Source: Thermatribacter sp048814795 (GTDB taxonomy: Bacteria; Atribacterota; Atribacteria; Atribacterales; Thermatribacteraceae). Taken from it: a DNA stretch of 64,000 nt. Where the stretch lies: positions 496,001 to 560,000 of the forward strand of contig CP184673.1 in NCBI GenBank assembly GCA_048814795.1. The letters are read 5' to 3'. A model generated the notes under the pieces. It saw only the letters and a program-made list of their open reading frames with translations. It had not been told where the DNA came from and ran no database searches. The position numbers and the translations under genes were made by a program. Below, in pieces: positions 42,561-51,668 of this stretch (position 1 is the first letter of the stretch; the number at the start of each line of letters is the position of its first letter).

Positions 42561-42571
42561 GAGAGTACAAG

Positions 42572-42735
42572 TGGAGTCAAGTCTTTGATTTTATATTTTT
42601 CACTTTTTGTTCTTTTATAGCAATGCTAACCGTGGAATAGTGAAATACCGGCTGGTAGTTTCCTTAGGGAGTGTTTCCAAGCTTGGAACACTTTTAAACT
42701 TACAGACCCACAAGAATTTATTAAGATCAAGTAGT
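42572..42735 (+). repeat. Duplicated intergenic segment, copy 1
   Basis: Starts with GTCAAGTCTTTGATTTTATA, similar to the repeat-block terminal motif, and then matches 47921-48075 over about 150 bases (TAGTGAAATACCGGCTGGTAGTTTCCTTAGGGAG versus the same with few changes). Both copies are in the same orientation. I see no gene in 42561-42908. Confidence 0.7.
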
Positions 42736-42912
42736 TCCCGACTTTACTATTCTAACCGCTTGTGCTTTTTATAGGCTTTTGAATATCTTTTTGTGGATCA
42801 TGAGGGGTTTTCCCTTCTGACCACTGTTTTTTCTAAAGTTAGTTAGTATTGCAAGTTATGGGAAGATTCTGGAATATTGAGATCAGAGACCTAATTTCAT
42901 TTTCCTAAAATC

Positions 42913-42950
42913 TTTTCCGAGTAGTATTTTTACTCGAAAAAGTGTATAAT
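42913..42950 (+). promoter_or_regulatory. Duplicate of the regulator promoter/operator
   Basis: Identical to 29413-29450, including the CGAGTA/TACTCG inverted repeat and TATAAT. It now precedes a truncated regulator and could drive the downstream glycosyltransferase genes. Confidence 0.7.
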
Positions 42951-42958
42951 AATCAGCG

Positions 42959-43126
42959 ATGCTTGATTCTTTAATCACTTCTCAAACCAGAATAAAGTTG
43001 CTTTTGCGGTTCTTTCTGAATCCAGAGAATACCTCCTACCTTCGGGAACTGGCCCAGGAGTTTGGCGAGTCCACCAACGCAGTGCGGCTGGGACTTAATC
43101 GCTTGGAGCAAGAGCCTTTCCTTTAA
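42959..43126 (+). pseudogene. Truncated duplicate of the winged-helix/NTase regulator
   Basis: The first 50 or so codons match 29459-29610 almost base for base (exactly 13,500 bases apart) and then diverge; the frame closes after 55 residues. Only the winged-helix part is kept, so it could in principle still bind DNA. The following 360 bases (43127-43484) hold no recognisable gene. Confidence 0.85.
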
Positions 43127-43484
43127 GGTTAGGTAGCAATCGAGAAAAACAAAAGGTGTGGGTTGTTAAAAATAGAATTATTCGGGTACTTTTTTGGAAG
43201 GGAGATTGCTTTTTATATCCCATAGTGACCAATTTTCCGAGAAGCGCTCTTTAAAAATTGTTGCTTTTGATGTTCTTGCAAAGAAGGAAGCTTTTCATTC
43301 TGTCTCCTTCATCAAAACTGATGTTGAAAGTTGCGAGTGCGAGCGATCTTCTTGGAGTATGGGAAACCATTAGCTGATATAAAGCCCGCCTTTCAATCTG
43401 CACCTACTATCTCCCAGATGACTGGCGGGAGGTTTCCGAATAGTGCAAAGCTTCAAGGTGGGGTTACAGGGTAAAGCTGAAAAA

Positions 43485-44633
43485 ATGAAAATCTGCTTTA
43501 TATCCCACTCAGCCGAAAAAGGTGGGGCAGAGAGGTCGCTTCTTGAGCTTGTTGATGCTTTGAGAGAACAAGGTGTGATGGACATCTTCGTTCTTTTGCC
43601 TACCCGGGGTCCACTAATTCAGGAGCTCGAGAACCGGTGCGTGGTTTACCAGGTGATTCCTTATAAATGGTGGGTGGGTAAGAGTTCACCTTTATGGAGG
43701 CGTATGGCGAGGACTCTTTGGAATTTCGGCATAATTCTCCCTGTGACAAGGGAATTGAGAAGGTGGAAGTGTAACATTGTGTGTACCAATACCATAACGG
43801 TTTGTGTGGGGGCTTTTGCTGCAAAGCTTTTAGGATTGCCTCATGTCTGGTATATTCATGAGTTTGGGCGTGAGGGCCATGGGTTTACTTTTGATCTTGG
43901 CGAGAGGTTATCGCTATGGCTTTTAAATCATCTGTCAAAAGTCTGTATAGCTAACTCCCACGCTGTGGCTCAAAGATATGGGCAGTGTCTTCCTCCGGCA
44001 AAGCTCAGGGTGGTTTACCAGGCGGTAACCGTTCCGGAGGAAGTTCCTTATGGAGAGGAAGCAATGACTGCAGAGGGTGGCATCAGGTGTGCCATAGTTG
44101 GTGCACTTCATGAGGTTAAAAGACAGGAAGATGCTATTCGGGCTGTGAGTTTGCTGGTACAGCAGGGCGTACGGGTGAAACTCTATATCGTCGGGAGAGG
44201 GGATACGCGCTATCGGTCTTTTCTGCAGAGTCTGGTGTTTGAAAATGGATTGGAGGACTACGTGGTATTTCTGGGTTACACGGATAACCCCTTTCCAATC
44301 ATGAAGAACATCGATGTTCTGTTGATGTGTTCCCAGAATGAAGCTTTCGGAAGGGTGACCGTTGAGGCAATGAAGCTGGGGAAACCCGTCATCGGTGCGA
44401 GGAGTGGAGGTACAACCGAGTTGATTCGTGATGGATTTAATGGTTTTCTGTATGCTGTTGGTGACTCCTTTGAACTCGCAGAGAAAATTCGTTTTCTATA
44501 TGAGCACCCCGAGGTTAGACTGGTGATGGGAGAAAATGCCAGAGAGTGGGCAACAAAGCGATTTACCCGAGACCAATTTGGAAAAGAAATATTAGCTATT
44601 TTAGAAGAGGTTATAGAACGTAAGGGTAAATGA
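43485..44633 (+). CDS. Glycosyltransferase family 4
   Basis: A GT-B enzyme of about 382 residues: ICFISHSAEKGGAERSLLELVDAL at the N-terminus, VGALHEVKRQEDAIRAV near residue 220 and the E-x7-E donor region SQNEAFGRVTVEAMKLGKPVIGARSGG near residue 300. The ATG at 43485 matches the family start; no strong ribosome binding site. It stands alone between a broken regulator and a broken GT2 gene. The stretch 44634-44872 after it shows no gene. Confidence 0.85.
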   Translation: MKICFISHSAEKGGAERSLLELVDALREQGVMDIFVLLPTRGPLIQELENRCVVYQVIPYKWWVGKSSPLWRRMARTLWNFGIILPVTRELRRWKCNIVCTNTITVCVGAFAAKLLGLPHVWYIHEFGREGHGFTFDLGERLSLWLLNHLSKVCIANSHAVAQRYGQCLPPAKLRVVYQAVTVPEEVPYGEEAMTAEGGIRCAIVGALHEVKRQEDAIRAVSLLVQQGVRVKLYIVGRGDTRYRSFLQSLVFENGLEDYVVFLGYTDNPFPIMKNIDVLLMCSQNEAFGRVTVEAMKLGKPVIGARSGGTTELIRDGFNGFLYAVGDSFELAEKIRFLYEHPEVRLVMGENAREWATKRFTRDQFGKEILAILEEVIERKGK

Positions 44634-44872
44634 AACAGGGTAGCGATGGTTGGAGACAGTTCACGAATAACTGGCCCAAGGTAGCGATTATCACCCCGGC
44701 TGGAATGGCTGGAGTTAAAATATCGTTCCAAAGCGGTTTTTCCCGGTGGCTCTCCAAAGAGAGATAAGTCCACAGCTGAGATTTAAGGATTAACGTTCTG
44801 GATGGCAGACTACATTGTGAGCTGTATTTGGCATGTGGGGGGAGAAATTATACTGGGGGTAACAGAAAAATA

Positions 44873-45289
44873 ATGAACGATAGGGAGGCTAAAGGCCTTA
44901 CTCAGAAAATCAGCCAAGAAGTTAAGTTGGCCCTATCACTCGCTATGTGCACTTATAACGGGGAGTTATATCTTTGGGAGCAACTCGTGACTCGTTTGCC
45001 AGACGGATTAATCGTGTGCGGTGATGGTTCTACAAATGTTACTTTAAAAATTTTAGAGGATTCCCAAAAAGAGTCACCATTTCCTGTGAAGGTTTATCGC
45101 AACGAGGAGGACTTGGGACCTACTAAGAATTTCGAAAAGGCCGTAGGGTTACGTAGTGGGGATGTTATAATTCTGAGCGATCAGGATGATGTGTGGTTAC
45201 CAGAAAAGCTTGAAAGGATTGAGAAAGCGTTTAAGGAACATCCAGAAGCTGGGTATGTTTTCTCAGATGCTTTGGTTGTTAATCCCTAA
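44873..45289 (+). pseudogene. Glycosyltransferase family 2, N-terminal fragment
   Basis: A 138-residue frame with GT2 motifs (LAMCTYNGELYLWEQL, VCGDGSTN, ILSDQDDVWLPEKL) that stops at VVNP, less than half the usual length. About six residues normally found between the EQL and RLPD segments are missing. A different frame (IPKQWIHDVLW) continues weakly after the stop. Probably inactive. Confidence 0.65.
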
Positions 45290-45529
45290 ACAGTGGATAC
45301 ATGATGTATTATGGATCATCTTATTAGCAAGTGCTGTAGGTATAGGGGAGTCTTTATTGAAGACGTTCTCATCAATTGTTGCTGGCACCACAATCGCTAA
45401 CCGGTCAACAATTCAGAACTTAAAAAGTATTTGGCTTTTAGTGGTTGGTCTGAAAAGAGGAATTTGCTGATTTTCGGTAATGATTTTTGCTATAATTTTT
45501 AGTCAAAAAGGAGGTTCGAAGCAATTTTG

Positions 45530-46771
45530 ATGGGAATAGAAGAAGTCATCGATAGCCTTTTCCGCCTTGCGTATATTGAACGCTGGAACGACCACCCAAG
45601 GCCCTTTAGTATAACGGAGTTAGATAAGCAGGCTCATAAAGCATGTATCGCCTTTCTTTTTGCTAAGATGGAGGAAAAAGAAAGGCAACGGGAAGTTGAT
45701 TGGATTGGTTTGGTGAACGGATTGCTCTTTGAAGCTTTCCAGAGATCGGTTTTGACGGATATCAAGCCTCGACTTTTTCATCGGGTTTTGAAATTTAAGC
45801 GGGATGAAATAAATGAGTATGTTTTACAACGCTTTAAGGACGTAATCTTGGCGATCGATCCTAATTTGTTCAAAGAAATGAGTAGCTATTTCAACAACGA
45901 TCGATATCTTTTTTGGGAGAAGAGAATTATTACAGCAGCACATTTTATCGCTACATATTGGGAATTTCAGTTTGTCTATCAAATTGCTTCCGGGATATAT
46001 GGCATCGAAGAAACTAAAAGGGAAATTGATAATAGAATAGAGGAATTTATCGATCTTATTGGTGTGCAAAAATTTCTGCTCCAACGCAAAACTCATGGTT
46101 TCATTGATATTTGTGGACAGTTGCGTTTCCAGAGACGTTGGATACAAACACCTAGGATTCCTCAAACTTCGGTTCTGGGTCACACTTTTATGGTTGCGGT
46201 TTTAGCGTATATGCTGGCAAGGGAAAAGAGTAGATGTAAAAATAGTATGTGCAATCTTTGGTGGTATGGAAGCTTTTTTGCTAGTCTCTTCCACGATCTG
46301 CCTGAAATCGCGACTAGGGATATCATAAGCAATGTCAAAGATACTTTGGGGAAGGAAATCGTTCGCGAAATGGAATTAGAAGAAATGGAAAGAAGGATTT
46401 TACCACTATTACCTAGTTACATGATTCCGGAGATGAAATTTTTCCTAGGTATTGCTAATGGAAAAAACCATGACAGGAAACAGGTTGATGAATTTTCGGA
46501 TCGAGTGTTCGAGGATGGCACTTTAAAACTCGTTGAAGATATCACCACTTACCTATGTAAAAGTAGTAGCGTTGAGCTGATACCCATCGATGGGAGGCTC
46601 TTAAAGCTCTGCGATAAGCTTGTAGCTTTTTCTGAAACCGTTTATTCACTGAGTCATGGGGTTCGCAGCGCTGTTCTGAAAGAAGCCTTTCAAAACCTTT
46701 ATAGGGAACTTCAACAAGAGGAGGAAATTCGAGAATTAGTCAACAGCCTTTATGCAAGAATTTCAAAATAA
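45530..46771 (+). CDS. HD-domain hydrolase, YfbR-like core in a larger protein
   Basis: A 413-residue protein. The region around residues 220-280 has the HD signature (GHTFMVAVLAYMLA, then FHDLPEIATRDIISNVK) as in YfbR-type 5'-nucleotidases, with a second conserved Asp near ITTYL. The N-terminal 200 residues match nothing I recognise. A TATAAT at 45491-45496 and an AGGAGG element precede it, so it is transcribed on its own. It is not an obvious polysaccharide gene; nucleotide hydrolysis or a defence-type role are both possible. Confidence 0.7.
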   Translation: MGIEEVIDSLFRLAYIERWNDHPRPFSITELDKQAHKACIAFLFAKMEEKERQREVDWIGLVNGLLFEAFQRSVLTDIKPRLFHRVLKFKRDEINEYVLQRFKDVILAIDPNLFKEMSSYFNNDRYLFWEKRIITAAHFIATYWEFQFVYQIASGIYGIEETKREIDNRIEEFIDLIGVQKFLLQRKTHGFIDICGQLRFQRRWIQTPRIPQTSVLGHTFMVAVLAYMLAREKSRCKNSMCNLWWYGSFFASLFHDLPEIATRDIISNVKDTLGKEIVREMELEEMERRILPLLPSYMIPEMKFFLGIANGKNHDRKQVDEFSDRVFEDGTLKLVEDITTYLCKSSSVELIPIDGRLLKLCDKLVAFSETVYSLSHGVRSAVLKEAFQNLYRELQQEEEIRELVNSLYARISK

Positions 46772-46880
46772 GAACGTATAGCTTTTCTTCAATTTATCTT
46801 GAATGCTATGAGTAGAATTAACTCATGCTTTTCGTATGTGTTATTTCCGTGAATGCATAGGGCTTTCATGAACCGTTGTC

Positions 46881-47858
46881 CTAGTTTTCAAAGAGTTGGT
46901 TGATTTTTTTCATCGGCTTCCTGGTGATTTGCTTTGCTAGCCATCCAGGGAATTCAATCCACTTTAGAGGATCGAAGAGATAAGCCATGCGAGCTTTGTT
47001 TAGGGCGCTTATGTGACCGTTGTTTGCAATAAGCGTATTAATGAACTTGATTCTTGCTTTGACGTGGATTTTTTCAAGAGTTGTGAGTAGGTTAAGGTTG
47101 GGAAGGACGTATTTCTGGTAGACGAGCAAATTTTCTTCCTGGAACCGTCTATCACCCTTATAAAGCGCTGAAGTACTTACTGAATCTGGGTGTAGACGCC
47201 ATTTGACTGTTATCTCGGGGAGAAAATAAATTCTGTGTCCCATCAGAAGACACTTTAACCAGGTATGCCAATCCTCAAAACGCTTAAATTCTTCATCAAA
47301 ATAACCTACTTCCTCTAAAATTCTTTTTCTAAAGAAAAAACCGGGTGCGGGAAGAAAACAATGACGCGACATATAACCAAATTGTCTTTGCCAGGATTTT
47401 TTGAGCACCCTAATAGCCCAGCTTTCAGGCAACAACGATAAAGATACTTCTTGTTTCCTGTATGGGTTAAATAGGAAAGGCTGAATATAGGAAGTGGCAA
47501 TTAAAGCATCTTTATTGTTTTTTAGGAATCTGACCATCTTTTCAACGGCTCTTGGTAGGAGAATATCATCACCACCGATGTATTTTAAGAACTCTCCTTT
47601 AGCTTGCTTGACACCCCGGGTGTGATTTGCAGATATTCCGGTGTTTCTTTGCGACTTGATTAACGAAGCATTTACGAATCTGTCACCTTTTTTTGCAAGC
47701 CATCTTTCGATTACTTCAACAGTATGATCTCGTGAAGCATCGTCACTGACAATTAGTTCTATGTGGGGGTAGCTTTGGTTGTAAATGCTCTCTAAGCATT
47801 CTTCAACAAGCTTTTCCTGGTTATAGGTAAGCACGATTACCGAGAAAAGTTCACCCAT
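46881..47858 (-). CDS. Glycosyltransferase family 2
   Basis: A GT-A enzyme of about 325 residues with FSVIVLTYNQEKLVEECLESI at the start, the VSDDASRDHT and GGDDILLP (metal-binding DxD) motifs and the later FEDWHTWLKCL element. An ATG at 47858 matches the family start; upstream in-frame codons reach into the duplicated intergenic segment. It is the last gene of a minus-strand polysaccharide operon running from 52994. Confidence 0.85.
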   Translation of the reverse strand: MGELFSVIVLTYNQEKLVEECLESIYNQSYPHIELIVSDDASRDHTVEVIERWLAKKGDRFVNASLIKSQRNTGISANHTRGVKQAKGEFLKYIGGDDILLPRAVEKMVRFLKNNKDALIATSYIQPFLFNPYRKQEVSLSLLPESWAIRVLKKSWQRQFGYMSRHCFLPAPGFFFRKRILEEVGYFDEEFKRFEDWHTWLKCLLMGHRIYFLPEITVKWRLHPDSVSTSALYKGDRRFQEENLLVYQKYVLPNLNLLTTLEKIHVKARIKFINTLIANNGHISALNKARMAYLFDPLKWIEFPGWLAKQITRKPMKKINQLFEN

Positions 47859-47920
47859 TTTTGACACCCGGCTTATTTTAGCATAATGGGCCGAATTAAA
47901 GATGTTTTGGGATAAATAGG

Positions 47921-48075
47921 CCAGTTCTTTGATTTTTATATTTTCTTCTTTTTGTGGCAACACCGACTGTAGAATAGTGAAGTCCCGGCTGGTGGTTTCC
48001 TTGGGGAGTTGTTTTCAAGCCTGGAACGTCTTTCAAGTTCGCGAATTCGCGATTTTAAGATCGATTTGATCAAAT
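47921..48075 (+). repeat. Duplicated intergenic segment, copy 2
   Basis: About 150 bases similar to 42572-42735 in the same orientation (TAGTGAAGTCCCGGCTGGTGGTTTCCTTGGGGAG). The copies bracket 43-47.9 kb, including the broken genes. Confidence 0.7.
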
Positions 48076-49206
48076 TTATTCGAACGTCCCAAGGAAAACG
48101 TTTTTATATGGTATATAAACGAAACGTCCTATTTCCTTTGGAACAAAAAATAGCCCGTAAATATATTGTGTCACAAAAAACATTGTAAAGATATATATTA
48201 AGAGAATTTTTTCTTCGGGGTACTTCGTTTTTAAGGTATGCAGCAGGTTAGGAACCAATGCTGTTTGCAGGATTAGAAAGTAATAAGCTTCGCGTGATAT
48301 TTCGCTAGAAGGACTTATCAATAAAACAAAAACTCCAATAATAAAGAGATTAAGAAGGATGGGATTGCTGCGATTTGGTTTTTTCATATGGTTTGTATCT
48401 ATATAACGATTTAGAATTACAATTACTAAGGCGTAGAATAGATACACGCTCAGCTTCAGATAGTCAGCTTTAGATCCGAATAAGTAAGGCATATATTTTT
48501 GCGGAATTACAGGTTCTATTACTTTCATTAATTGTACTGCAATACCAGATATTCCTATTACAAAACCCAAAAAAAGCATAATTGTGTAGAACGCAAGAGA
48601 ATATTTACGTTTTGCAATTTTGTAGGTAGCGAAGAATAGGAAGGTTGCAAATACGCTGGAGTAGTGGGTTAGGGCTGACAGGATGAAAAGTATAACTGGA
48701 TACAGCAGTCTTCCCTTGGGTTCTTTTATCCATAGGCTGATAGCTGAAACAAAAAAGGCAACCGCCAGCATTTGCCTCATTTCAACGAAGGTGTTGAGGA
48801 AAAATCCGGGAATGGTCAACCAGATAAAAAAAGCATATTCGACGTAATTGGTAAAATTCTTTAATGACGTTACTAAAAAAATAATCGTGAGGAAGAAATA
48901 TATAAAAGACAGGGCGTAAAAACTCATGTTTAGCTGATTCAATATCCAGGAAATAAGTATATATAGAGGCTCGATAGTCGATAAATGTAAACGCTGATAA
49001 TTTTCAAACATTATTTTATATCTAACGAAATCTGGACTCATAATGTCTTTAAACCCACCGAAGAAAATAACCAGTGCAATGACAGCATATAGTAGATACT
49101 TTCTATAAGGCTTTGGCGTCAAAAACACGGTGGAATAAATTAGAAGAAGGCTCATATAAGGCCATATTTGAAAGCCATGAGTCAGTAAGTAAGAAATTCT
49201 TTCCAT
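48076..49206 (-). CDS. EpsG/Wzy-like polysaccharide polymerase
   Basis: A membrane protein of about 376 residues with 10-11 hydrophobic segments. The layout and the SPDFVRYKIMFENY segment after the second span resemble EpsG-family proteins, which polymerise exported repeat units. Start at ATG 49206, with GGAAAGG about six bases upstream; one base separates it from the upstream glycosyltransferase stop. AT-rich, unlike the flippase. Confidence 0.75.
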   Translation of the reverse strand: MERISYLLTHGFQIWPYMSLLLIYSTVFLTPKPYRKYLLYAVIALVIFFGGFKDIMSPDFVRYKIMFENYQRLHLSTIEPLYILISWILNQLNMSFYALSFIYFFLTIIFLVTSLKNFTNYVEYAFFIWLTIPGFFLNTFVEMRQMLAVAFFVSAISLWIKEPKGRLLYPVILFILSALTHYSSVFATFLFFATYKIAKRKYSLAFYTIMLFLGFVIGISGIAVQLMKVIEPVIPQKYMPYLFGSKADYLKLSVYLFYALVIVILNRYIDTNHMKKPNRSNPILLNLFIIGVFVLLISPSSEISREAYYFLILQTALVPNLLHTLKTKYPEEKILLIYIFTMFFVTQYIYGLFFVPKEIGRFVYIPYKNVFLGTFE

Positions 49207-49207
49207 G

Positions 49208-50299
49208 TTAAACCTTTCCAAGAATTTCTATCCACTGTTTTGTAGAGCTTCTTGTGCTAAATTTTTGCACCAAAAGTTTGCCAGTTCTCAGAATTTCTTC
49301 TCTCCTTTCTTTGTTTTTAATAGCTTCCAGTAGCCTGTCTTTTATATCTTCCACAGAGTTTGGATCGAAACATGCTATTTCGTCTCCGAGTATTTCTCGT
49401 AAGACAGGAATGTTGGAGGTAATGACAGGGCATCCACAAGCTAAGGCCTCAAGAGGCGGATAACCGAATCCTTCGTAGAGAGAAGGAAAGACGAATAGTT
49501 TTGCATGCTGATAAAGGTTTATTATTATTTCGTCTGGCGGATTATTAAACTCTATAACATGGGACCTGATATTCAAGCTTTTGATCAGTGAGTCAATCTC
49601 GTCTTTCTTTCTATTTTTATCTCGTGCGCCAGCTATTACTAACTTACAGTTTATCTGGTCTTTTATTTGCGAATAAGCTATAAGCAAGTTCTTCAGATTT
49701 TTGTGCTTTTTCCTGTTTCCAACGAACAATATACAATTATCTTTAATAATAGGGTTTTTCTTTTTGGAACCCACTTCTATAAACTTGTCTTCGATAAAGT
49801 TATATAAAACTTGGACCTTTTCTTCTGCTTTGGGAAAATGTTTTATCAGCTCTTCTTTAACAAAATTGGAAGGAACCACGATAACTCTTGCCTTATCAAC
49901 CGCTCTTTTTATCGTACAGTAAAACAATTTTTTCCTTACCCAGAATCTGTTCCAGTGCCTAGTTAGAGGGCATAGATCGTGTATGGTGACTATTGTATTT
50001 TTTGGAACATAGAGCGGCAAATTTACATGGGGAAACCAGAAAAGCTGACACTCTTTTTCTAATTCTTCCAAAATAGCGGACAGATGTCGAGTGTGAAGTA
50101 TTGCGAACTTTTCATACTTAACAAAGAGCGGAAACAACTTTGAGTATTCGCTAAATTCTTTTAGCCATTCGCTCTCAAATCTTTGCGGAACAGTTGTTAC
50201 TAATTCAAAACCATTTTCAGCGAGTAACTTTAAAAGACCGGAATAATACCTTCCTATCCCAGTTTGCTTGTAAAATAGGCCGTCTAGGTAAATTTTCAT
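49208..50299 (-). CDS. Glycosyltransferase family 4
   Basis: A 363-residue GT-B enzyme: IYLDGLFYKQTGIGRYYSGLL at the N-terminus (a GT4 subgroup with the GIGRY loop), VTIHDLCPL near residue 105, LFVGNRKKHKNLKNLLIAY near residue 190 and the donor region FPSLYEGFGYPPLEALACGCPVI near residue 270. It overlaps the upstream gene by four bases. Confidence 0.87.
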   Translation of the reverse strand: MKIYLDGLFYKQTGIGRYYSGLLKLLAENGFELVTTVPQRFESEWLKEFSEYSKLFPLFVKYEKFAILHTRHLSAILEELEKECQLFWFPHVNLPLYVPKNTIVTIHDLCPLTRHWNRFWVRKKLFYCTIKRAVDKARVIVVPSNFVKEELIKHFPKAEEKVQVLYNFIEDKFIEVGSKKKNPIIKDNCILFVGNRKKHKNLKNLLIAYSQIKDQINCKLVIAGARDKNRKKDEIDSLIKSLNIRSHVIEFNNPPDEIIINLYQHAKLFVFPSLYEGFGYPPLEALACGCPVITSNIPVLREILGDEIACFDPNSVEDIKDRLLEAIKNKERREEILRTGKLLVQKFSTRSSTKQWIEILGKV

Positions 50300-51420
50300 G
50301 TTAAGATCTCCATTATCTTTTCTACAAATCTGTTTAGGGAAAATTCTTTTGCCCTCGATAAAATTATTGATGATTTGGTGCCCTTCCAGTTTTCTCTACA
50401 GATTTTCTCGATAGCATATGAGAGAGATTTAGAGTCTTTTGGTGGGACAACTATCCCCGTTTTCCCATGAATGTTGTGATAACTAGTTCCCGTGCCAAGT
50501 TCTGTCGTTATAACAGGTATTCCACATGCCATAGCTTCTAAGGCAACCAGACCAAAAGCTTCTGCTCTACTTATTGAAGGAAGCACAAACACATCTGCGG
50601 ACGAATAGTATTCCGGCAGCTCCTCGTAAGAAACGTGATTAAGAAAAATAACGCGCTTTTTTAGTTTAAGTTTTTCAGCTATTCGTGTTAATTCTTCTCT
50701 TTTTGGGCCTTCACCTATAATTAAAAGACCATATTTTTCATTCAATTCTGTCATTGCTTGTATAAGATATTCAAGACCTTTGTAGGGCACTAAACGTCCA
50801 ATGTATAACACTATTTTTTCGATTGTTTTTGGAAGTAGTGACAATAAATACTCCCGCTTATTGGAATTTCTTGGGTAAAAGTGAGAAACGTTAACAAAAA
50901 GAGGAATAACAGTTGTTTTTTCTTTGTGGTCTTTCAGGACATTTGAGCTTTTCACTATGTTTGGCGAAGTTACAACGATTCTGTCCATTGTATCAAGGAA
51001 TCGTCTCACAAAGAGTTGATTGTAAATGTAACCGATAAAACCGTATCCTATATCAGCGTGGTAGAAACATATTTTCTCGCATGGAAGTGCTTTATAGAGT
51101 GAAAAGTGCACTTCAGGTTGGCCTGAGGGGAAATTAAAAACGACCTTCCTCGCACTAATTGCAAGCTTGAGAAATTCTCTTTTATAAGATGGAGAAAATC
51201 TAATTGATTTTCGTCGAAATATGCTTGGCAATCTTACCACGTTCACACCGTTTATTTTGTCTTCGCTATAGCTGTTTTTATTGTTAAATACAAGAGCAAA
51301 AGATTCTCCAAGATTTGTTTTTACTATTATTTCCGCTAGTGCCTTTGCTACTGTTTCGACTCCTCCAATCTCGGGATGATACATTTTATTTACAACGAGA
51401 AAAATAGGTGAGGTAGTCAC
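50296..51420 (-). CDS. Glycosyltransferase family 4
   Basis: A 374-residue GT-B enzyme: MYHPEIGGVETVAKALAE near residue 13, LYIGRLVPYKGLEYLIQAM near residue 208 and PSISRAEAFGLVALEAMACGIPVITT near residue 280. It is the first of three closely packed minus-strand genes. It is separated by about 250 bases from the priming transferase; that gap contains a solo terminal motif and nothing else identified. Confidence 0.87.
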   Translation of the reverse strand: MTTSPIFLVVNKMYHPEIGGVETVAKALAEIIVKTNLGESFALVFNNKNSYSEDKINGVNVVRLPSIFRRKSIRFSPSYKREFLKLAISARKVVFNFPSGQPEVHFSLYKALPCEKICFYHADIGYGFIGYIYNQLFVRRFLDTMDRIVVTSPNIVKSSNVLKDHKEKTTVIPLFVNVSHFYPRNSNKREYLLSLLPKTIEKIVLYIGRLVPYKGLEYLIQAMTELNEKYGLLIIGEGPKREELTRIAEKLKLKKRVIFLNHVSYEELPEYYSSADVFVLPSISRAEAFGLVALEAMACGIPVITTELGTGTSYHNIHGKTGIVVPPKDSKSLSYAIEKICRENWKGTKSSIILSRAKEFSLNRFVEKIMEILT

Positions 51421-51627
51421 TTTGTGCCTCTTCTTTATAAAGCGACCTTAAATGCTTATTTACATGTTGAATAGAAATTTCTGTTATCCACTTCGGAACT
51501 TGCTTTTGGAATTTAGGCAGGATGTAAATATTTTAGTACTTTACCGTAAATTATACCTGATTTAGTCACCACTTTTCTATGGCAAGGCTCAAGGTGTTGT
51601 GGAGTGCAAAACCTGTTGAGAATGAGG

Positions 51628-51662
51628 TCGGGTCTTTACTTTTTGTATTTTTGGCCTTGTTT
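51628..51662 (-). repeat. Solo copy of the repeat-block terminal motif
   Basis: GAGGTCGGGTCTTTACTTTT and the following T/G-rich bases match the motif that ends the repeat blocks, here without hairpin repeats beside it. Confidence 0.7.
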
Positions 51663-51668
51663 TCTCGT

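Noticed and set aside
45186..45470. Independent 94-codon gene after the GT2 fragment
   Set aside because: It overlaps the GT2 frame, begins inside it without a ribosome site and looks like leftover out-of-frame sequence.
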